In this document: in pieces, positions 58,907 to 64,000 of the stretch
How positions within the stretch are numbered: position 1 is the first letter of the stretch
How the letters are laid out: each line of letters starts with the position of its first letter
DNA from: Cellulomonas sp. Y8
Lineage (GTDB): Bacteria > Actinomycetota > Actinomycetes > Actinomycetales > Cellulomonadaceae
NCBI RefSeq assembly: GCF_008033115.1
Contig: NZ_CP041203.1
Coordinates: forward strand, 3,658,001 to 3,722,000
Reading direction: 5' to 3'
Length of the DNA stretch: 64,000 nt
Made by a program: the position numbers and the translations under genes
The notes under the pieces: model-generated
The model's database searches: none
The model's input: the letters and a program-made list of their open reading frames with translations, nothing else
Told to the model about the DNA's origin: nothing

Positions 58907-61855
58907 ATGTCCAGGAAGCAACCACGACGGCTGTCCACGCCCGTGGCGATCGGCAGCTACGTCCTGTGCGCCGCGCTCGCCGGCGGGCTGGTGGTCGGCA
59001 ACGCGTACGCCACCAAGTACTCCGACCTCGTGTCGGTCTACCTCGACCAGCCCACCCAGAAGGTCGTCACCGCCGAGGGCGAGGACGCCGACTACTTCAC
59101 CTCCGACTTCGCGTCCGACGAGGACCGTCAGGCGTACCTGGCCGACGTGGGCACCCGGATCTCCGCCGAGGGGATCACCCTGCTCGAGAACGACGGGGCG
59201 CTGCCCCTCGCCGAGGGCGCGCGGATCAGCGTCTTCGGGCAGAGCGCCGTCGACCCGGTCTACGGCGGCACCGGCGCGGGCTCGCTCGACACCTCCCAGG
59301 CGGTCACCCTCGAGGACTCGTTCACGGACGCCGGCTTCGAGCTGAACCCCACGCTCTGGGACTTCTACGAGTCCGGCGCCGGCAAGTACTACCGCCGGTC
59401 GATCCCGGACGTGTACGGCGAGGGCGAGTTCGCGGTGAACGAGGTGCCGCAGAGCGCCTACACCTCCGAGGTCACGGCGTCCTACGCCGACTACGCGGAC
59501 GCGGCGGTCGTCGTCCTCGGCCGCTCGGGCGGCGAGAGCAAGGACCTGATCGGCACCCGGGACGCCGGCACGGCCACCTACCTCCAGCCGACGCCCGAGG
59601 AGCGCGACCTCCTGGCCTCGGTGACCGCGGAGTTCGACACCGTGGTGGTCCTGCTCAACACGCAGAACCCCGTCGAGCTCGGGTTCCTGGACGAGTACCC
59701 GGTGAGTGCGGCCCTGTGGGTCGGTGCGTTCGGGCAGACGGGCGCCGCCGCGGTGGGCCAGGTCCTCAGCGGGGAGGTGAACCCGTCGGGCGCGCTGGTC
59801 GACACCTACGCCTACGACTCGCTGAGCGCCCCCAGCATCGCAAACCTCGGGTCGTACGAGATCACCAACTCCCAGGTGGACCGCGGCAACAGGTACATGG
59901 TCTACGCGGAGGGCGTGTACGTCGGGTACCGGTACTACGAGACCCGGTACGAGGACGCGGTCCTCGGCGCAGCCGGGGTCGGCGACTTCGACTACGCCAC
60001 CGAGGTCCAGTTCCCGTTCGGGCACGGCGAGTCGTACACGACGTTCGACTGGTCGGACTACGCGGTGACGGAGGGCGAGGACGCGTTCGACGTCGCCGTC
60101 ACGGTGACCAACTCCGGTGACGTCGCGGGCAAGGACGTCGTCCAGGTCTACCTGCAGCAGCCGTACACCGACTACGACCGCGAGCACGGCATCGAGAAGC
60201 CGGCCGTCGAGCTGGCGGGCTACGCCAAGAGCGCGGAGCTGGAGCCGGGCGCGTCCGAGACCGTGACGGTCGAGGTCCCGCGCGAGCTGATGAAGGCGTA
60301 CGACGCCGACGGCGCCGGGACGTACGTGGTGGACGCGGGCGACTACTACCTGGCCGCCGGCACGGACGCGCACGTCGCGCTGAACAACATCCTCGCCGCC
60401 AAGGGGCACAGCACCGCCGACGGGATGACGGCGGACGGCGACGCCGCCCTCGCGCACGAGGTGACGGTCGGCGAGCTCGACGCGACCACGTGGGCGACGT
60501 CGGCCGCCACCGACGAGGCGGTCACCAACCAGTTCGCGGGCGCCGACCTGCGGACCTACGACGAGGGCTTCACCTACCTCAGCCGCTCCGACTGGACCGG
60601 TACCTGGCCGACGACGTACTCGGACGGCTCGTGGACCGCGCCGCAGCAGCTGATCGCGGACCTCGAGATCCCGGACGTCGAGGACCCCGACGCCGAGGAG
60701 CCCGTGCTCGGCACGGTCGACGACGCGTACGGCGAGCTGAACGCGGCGATGATGATCGGCGAGGACTACGACTCGCCCTCGTGGGACGCCCTGCTCGGGC
60801 AGATGACCGCGACGGAGCTGGACGAGCTGGTCCGCATCGGCGGCTACGCCACGAAGCGCGTCGACTCGATCCAGCTCCCGGCCACGGTCGACAAGGACGG
60901 CCCCGCCGGCATCTCCGACACCCTCGTCGGCGGCCAGTCGGGCATGGGCTACCCGCCCGCGATCGTGCTGGCGTCCACGTTCAACACCGACCTGGCGCGG
61001 GAGTTCGGCGTCGCGATCGGCGAGGACTCCCTCGACCTCGGCGTCGCGGGCTGGTACGGGCCGGCGCTGAACATCCACCGCTCGCCGTACAGCGGCCGCA
61101 ACTTCGAGTACTTCTCGGAGGACTCCCGGCTCTCCGGCGTGATGAGCGCGGCGGTGGTCGACGGTGCGCAGTCCAAGGGCGTGCTCGTGTTCATGAAGCA
61201 CTTCGCGCTCAACGACCAGGAGACGGACCGGATCGGTCTCGCGACGTTCGCGAGCGAGCAGGCCGTGCGCCAGCTCTACCTCGCGCCGTTCGAGGTCACG
61301 GTCCGCGACGGCGGCGCGCGCGGCGCGATGGCCGGCATGAACCGCCTCGGCCCGACCTGGGCCGGCGCGGACGCGGGCCTGATGACCGCGACGCTCCGGG
61401 ACGAGTGGGGCTTCCAGGGCGTGGTCGTGACCGACCAGGCGTCCTTCGAGGTGTTCGCCTACGAGGACCTGCGCGCCGGCCTGGCCGCGGGCACGGACCT
61501 GTGGCTCAACACGGACGCGACCCTGTGGAAGCTCTCGGACGACGAGATGACCCCGACGGTGCTCGCGAACATGCAGCGCGCGGCGCACAACATCGCGTAC
61601 GCCGTCACCGCGTCGAACGCGATGAACGGGCTCTCGGCCGGGTCCGAGCTGGTCGCGGTGACGCCGCTGTGGAAGTGGGCGCTGTACGCGCTCGACGTGC
61701 TGTTCGGCCTGGCGATCGTGGCGCTCCTGGTGGTCACGACCCGCAAGCTCGTCCGGCAGCGGCGCGGCGGTCCCGGTGCCTCCGGTGGCGCGGACAGCGA
61801 GGACGCCGGCGCGGAGCCGGACCCTCGCGAGGTCGCCGGGACGCCGTCCCGCTGA
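58907..61855 (+). CDS. GH3 glycosidase with swapped domain order, anchored at both ends
   Basis: A 982-residue protein. An N-terminal signal-anchor helix (about 13-36) is followed by what is normally the C-terminal half of GH3: the (alpha/beta)6 sandwich (about 80-330; EGITLLENDGALPLAEGARI, VVVLGRSGGESKDL) and a fibronectin-III-like domain (about 380-475). The GH3 TIM barrel comes after, about 620-890, with LNIHRSPYSGRNFEYFSED, VFMKHFALNDQETDR and nucleophile Asp843 in GVVVTDQASF. A second helix (about 918-938) and a basic tail close the protein. It should act outside the membrane on beta-glycosides. ATG 58907 follows AGAAGAGG. Confidence 0.9.
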   Translation: MSRKQPRRLSTPVAIGSYVLCAALAGGLVVGNAYATKYSDLVSVYLDQPTQKVVTAEGEDADYFTSDFASDEDRQAYLADVGTRISAEGITLLENDGALPLAEGARISVFGQSAVDPVYGGTGAGSLDTSQAVTLEDSFTDAGFELNPTLWDFYESGAGKYYRRSIPDVYGEGEFAVNEVPQSAYTSEVTASYADYADAAVVVLGRSGGESKDLIGTRDAGTATYLQPTPEERDLLASVTAEFDTVVVLLNTQNPVELGFLDEYPVSAALWVGAFGQTGAAAVGQVLSGEVNPSGALVDTYAYDSLSAPSIANLGSYEITNSQVDRGNRYMVYAEGVYVGYRYYETRYEDAVLGAAGVGDFDYATEVQFPFGHGESYTTFDWSDYAVTEGEDAFDVAVTVTNSGDVAGKDVVQVYLQQPYTDYDREHGIEKPAVELAGYAKSAELEPGASETVTVEVPRELMKAYDADGAGTYVVDAGDYYLAAGTDAHVALNNILAAKGHSTADGMTADGDAALAHEVTVGELDATTWATSAATDEAVTNQFAGADLRTYDEGFTYLSRSDWTGTWPTTYSDGSWTAPQQLIADLEIPDVEDPDAEEPVLGTVDDAYGELNAAMMIGEDYDSPSWDALLGQMTATELDELVRIGGYATKRVDSIQLPATVDKDGPAGISDTLVGGQSGMGYPPAIVLASTFNTDLAREFGVAIGEDSLDLGVAGWYGPALNIHRSPYSGRNFEYFSEDSRLSGVMSAAVVDGAQSKGVLVFMKHFALNDQETDRIGLATFASEQAVRQLYLAPFEVTVRDGGARGAMAGMNRLGPTWAGADAGLMTATLRDEWGFQGVVVTDQASFEVFAYEDLRAGLAAGTDLWLNTDATLWKLSDDEMTPTVLANMQRAAHNIAYAVTASNAMNGLSAGSELVAVTPLWKWALYALDVLFGLAIVALLVVTTRKLVRQRRGGPGASGGADSEDAGAEPDPREVAGTPSR

Positions 61856-61939
61856 CCACCCTCCCGGTCCTGGCCGGTGCGACCCGCACCGGCCAGGACC
61901 GCGCACCGCACGCCCCACCGCCTGGAGAGACCGAGCGTC

Positions 61940-64000
61940 ATGATCGAGAACCTGACCCTGCTGGAGAAGGCCGCCCTGCTCACCGGCAAGACGGTCTGGG
62001 AGACGTACGACCTGCCGCGGCACGGCGTGCGCTCGCTCTGGCTGGCGGACGGGCCGCACGGGGTGCGCAAGCAGACCGGCGCCGCGGACCACCTCGGCAT
62101 CGCCGAGTCGCAGCCGGCGACCTGCTTCCCGACCGCCGCGGCGGTCGCGAACACCTGGGACCCCGAGCTCGCCGAGGAGGTCGGGCGGGCGCTCGGCGCC
62201 GAGGCCGCGGCGCAGGACGTCGACGTGCTGCTGGGCCCGGGCCTGAACATCAAGCGCTCCCCGCTGGGCGGGCGCAACTTCGAGTACTTCTCCGAGGACC
62301 CGCTGCTGGCGGGGCGGATGGCCGCCGGGTACGTGCGCGGCATCCAGGCCGCCGGCGTGGCGGCGTGCTCCAAGCACTACGCCGCGAACTCCCAGGAGCT
62401 GCGCCGGATGGCGTCGGACTCCGTGGTCGACGAGCGGACGCTGCGCGAGATCTACCTGACCGCGTTCGGCATCGTGGTCACCGAAGCCGCACCGCGGACG
62501 ATCATGTCCGCGTACAACCGGGTGAACGGCACGTACGCGCACGAGGACCCGTTCCTGCTGCAGCAGGTGCTGCGGGACGAGTGGGGCTTCGACGGGGCGG
62601 TGATCTCCGACTGGGGCGGCTCGAACGACGTCGTGGCCGCGGCGGCCGCGGGCGGGACCCTGGAGATGCCGGCGGCCGGGCTGGACTCGGCGCGCCAGCT
62701 CGTCGCCGCGGTGCGCGACGGCCGGCTCGCCGAGGCCGACCTGGACGCGCGCGCCGCCGAGGTGCTGCGGCTGGTCGCCGAGGCCCGCGAGCCGGGCACG
62801 GCGCCGGCCGTCGACGAGGCCGCGCACCACGCGCTGGCCCGCCGGGTCGCGGCGCGGTCGGCGGTGCTGCTGAAGAACGACGAGGCCCTGCTGCCGCTGG
62901 CGGCCGGGACCCGGGTCGCGGTGATCGGCGACTTCGCCTTCACGCCGCGCTACCAGGGCGCCGGCTCCTCGGCCGTGAACCCGACCCGGCTCGACACGAT
63001 CCTCGACCTCATCGGCGAGACGGAGCTCGACGTGGTGGCGTCCGTCCGCGGGTTCCGCCGCGACGGGAGGCCCGACGAGGCGCTGCGCGCGTCGGCGGTG
63101 GAGGCGGCCCGGGGCGCCGACGTCGCCCTGCTGTTCCTGGGCCTGGACGAGATCGCCGAGTCCGAGGGCCTGGACCGGTCGACCCTCATGCTGCACGCGG
63201 CGCAGACCGAGCTGCTCGAGGCCGTGCACGCCGCGAACCCGCGCACCGTCGTGGTGCTGGCCGCCGGTGGTGTCGTGGAGATGCCGTGGCTCGGCTCCGC
63301 GCAGGCGCTGGTGCACGGCTACCTGTCCGGCCAGGCCGGCGCGGGCGCGCTGCTCGACGTGCTGACCGGCGTCGCGAACCCGGCCGGGCGGCTCGCCGAG
63401 ACCGTGCCGGTGCGGCTGTCGGACACCCCGACCGCGGACACGTTCCCGGGGCAGCAGCGGACCGCGGAGTACCGCGAGGGCCTGTTCGTCGGCTACCGGT
63501 ACTACACGACCGCCGGGGTGCCGGTGACGTTCCCGTTCGGGTTCGGGCTGTCGTACACCTCGTTCGCGTACTCCGGTCTGACCGCGACGGCCGACGCGGC
63601 CACGGTGACCGTGACCAACACGGGCGCCGTCGCGGGCTCGGACGTGGTGCAGGTCTACGTGCGGCGCGAGACGCCGGGCGTGCACCGGCCGGACCGCACG
63701 CTCGCCGGGTTCGCCCGGGTCGAGCTCGCCCCGGGGGAGTCGACCACCGTGACCGTCCCCCTGGGGGACGCGGCGTTCCGGCACTTCGACGTGGGCACCG
63801 GGGCCTGGCAGGTCGAGCGCGGCACCTGGACCGTGCTCGCCGGCGCGAACGTCGCCGACCTGTCCGAGAAGGCCACCGTCGAGGTGGCAGGGACCGTGCC
63901 GCCGGTGGCGGAGGACGCGGTCCCGGTCCGGTACCGCACCGGGGACGTCCGGCACGTGCCCGACGCCGACTTCGCGGCCCTGCTCGGCCGCCCGGTCCCG
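61940..64000 (+). CDS. GH3 beta-glucosidase/xylosidase, 3' end beyond the window
   Basis: From ATG 61940 the frame is open to the window edge (687 codons), in normal GH3 order: TIM barrel (about 1-285) with GPGLNIKRSPLGGRNFEYFS, SKHYAANSQELRR and nucleophile Asp224 in AVISDWGGSND; the sandwich domain (about 300-520) with the acid/base Glu in EIAESEGLDRS (407 or 409); then the fibronectin-like domain with PFGFGLSYTSFAYS. No signal peptide, so it is cytoplasmic. It lies 84 bp after the swapped GH3 gene and may be co-transcribed with it. Confidence 0.93.
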   Translation, partial: MIENLTLLEKAALLTGKTVWETYDLPRHGVRSLWLADGPHGVRKQTGAADHLGIAESQPATCFPTAAAVANTWDPELAEEVGRALGAEAAAQDVDVLLGPGLNIKRSPLGGRNFEYFSEDPLLAGRMAAGYVRGIQAAGVAACSKHYAANSQELRRMASDSVVDERTLREIYLTAFGIVVTEAAPRTIMSAYNRVNGTYAHEDPFLLQQVLRDEWGFDGAVISDWGGSNDVVAAAAAGGTLEMPAAGLDSARQLVAAVRDGRLAEADLDARAAEVLRLVAEAREPGTAPAVDEAAHHALARRVAARSAVLLKNDEALLPLAAGTRVAVIGDFAFTPRYQGAGSSAVNPTRLDTILDLIGETELDVVASVRGFRRDGRPDEALRASAVEAARGADVALLFLGLDEIAESEGLDRSTLMLHAAQTELLEAVHAANPRTVVVLAAGGVVEMPWLGSAQALVHGYLSGQAGAGALLDVLTGVANPAGRLAETVPVRLSDTPTADTFPGQQRTAEYREGLFVGYRYYTTAGVPVTFPFGFGLSYTSFAYSGLTATADAATVTVTNTGAVAGSDVVQVYVRRETPGVHRPDRTLAGFARVELAPGESTTVTVPLGDAAFRHFDVGTGAWQVERGTWTVLAGANVADLSEKATVEVAGTVPPVAEDAVPVRYRTGDVRHVPDADFAALLGRPVP

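Noticed and set aside
58568..63955. A minus-strand open frame of about 1,800 codons opposite the GH3 genes
   Set aside because: It is Val/Asp/Arg/His-rich shadow sequence with no motif, while the plus strand encodes two complete GH3 patterns.

Overview
The window is very GC-rich, densely coded DNA from an actinobacterium, most likely a plant-polysaccharide-degrading member of the Micrococcales such as Cellulomonas or a close relative (inference). The reasons are the codon bias, frequent GTG starts, many promoters that place the -10 box 6-7 bp before the start codon (leaderless mRNAs), actinobacterial marker families (SCO1664 / DUF3090 / MSMEG_4193 trio, Rv2466c-like protein, Eis-type acetyltransferase, class E sortase, group II truncated haemoglobin), and genes for GH43, GH1 and GH3 glycosidases with LacI/ABC sugar uptake. 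I see no phage, transposase or CRISPR array.

Layout. 1-22 kb is mostly housekeeping: a frameshifted O-methyltransferase, topoisomerase IB, TesB, truncated haemoglobin, an orphan EIIB domain, MscS channel, prolyl oligopeptidase, MalQ, a P-loop kinase-like protein, a frameshifted PepN, an Rv2466c-like thioredoxin-fold protein, M13 peptidase, RpiB, an Eis-like acetyltransferase, a SpoIIE-type phosphatase, an alkyltransferase-like protein and a TetR/MFS pair. 22.9-30.2 kb is a sulfur operon on the minus strand, ssuB-ssuA-ssuC-acs-metY-CoA-binding protein, with its last four genes joined by 1-4 nt overlaps and preceded by a Cys-codon leader peptide. 30.4-34.7 kb holds a BenE-type permease, an LLM flavin enzyme, sortase E and methylglyoxal synthase. 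34.8-36.8 kb is cysK-cysE behind a second Cys-codon leader peptide with an overlapping hairpin. 36.9-43.4 kb carries an alpha/beta hydrolase, a tyrosine phosphatase, the SCO1664/DUF3090/phosphatase trio, a flavoprotein, a Cys-cluster protein and two tRNAs. 43.5-50.8 kb is a LacI-controlled sugar ABC/GH43/GH1 operon. 50.8-57.9 kb is a little-known envelope or signalling module: a transmembrane micropeptide, a Cys-rich protein and a DUF2974 hydrolase, divergent from a histidine kinase, an SDR, a NarL regulator and an HATPase-like protein. 57.9-64 kb has a LytTR regulator and two GH3 enzymes, one with swapped domain order and anchors at both ends.

How the parts connect. The two sulfur operons share a 14-bp identical promoter block and both begin with a short peptide rich in Cys codons. 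This suggests that cysteine supply controls sulfonate import, cysteine synthesis and homocysteine synthesis by ribosome-mediated attenuation. MetY releases acetate, which the co-transcribed acetyl-CoA synthetase could recycle. Long, near-perfect inverted repeats, several from one sequence family, sit at the 3' ends of genes throughout 10-35 kb and probably act as bidirectional terminators without U-tracts. Two genes (near 680 and near 10,828) are broken by single-base frameshifts; both could be sequence errors.
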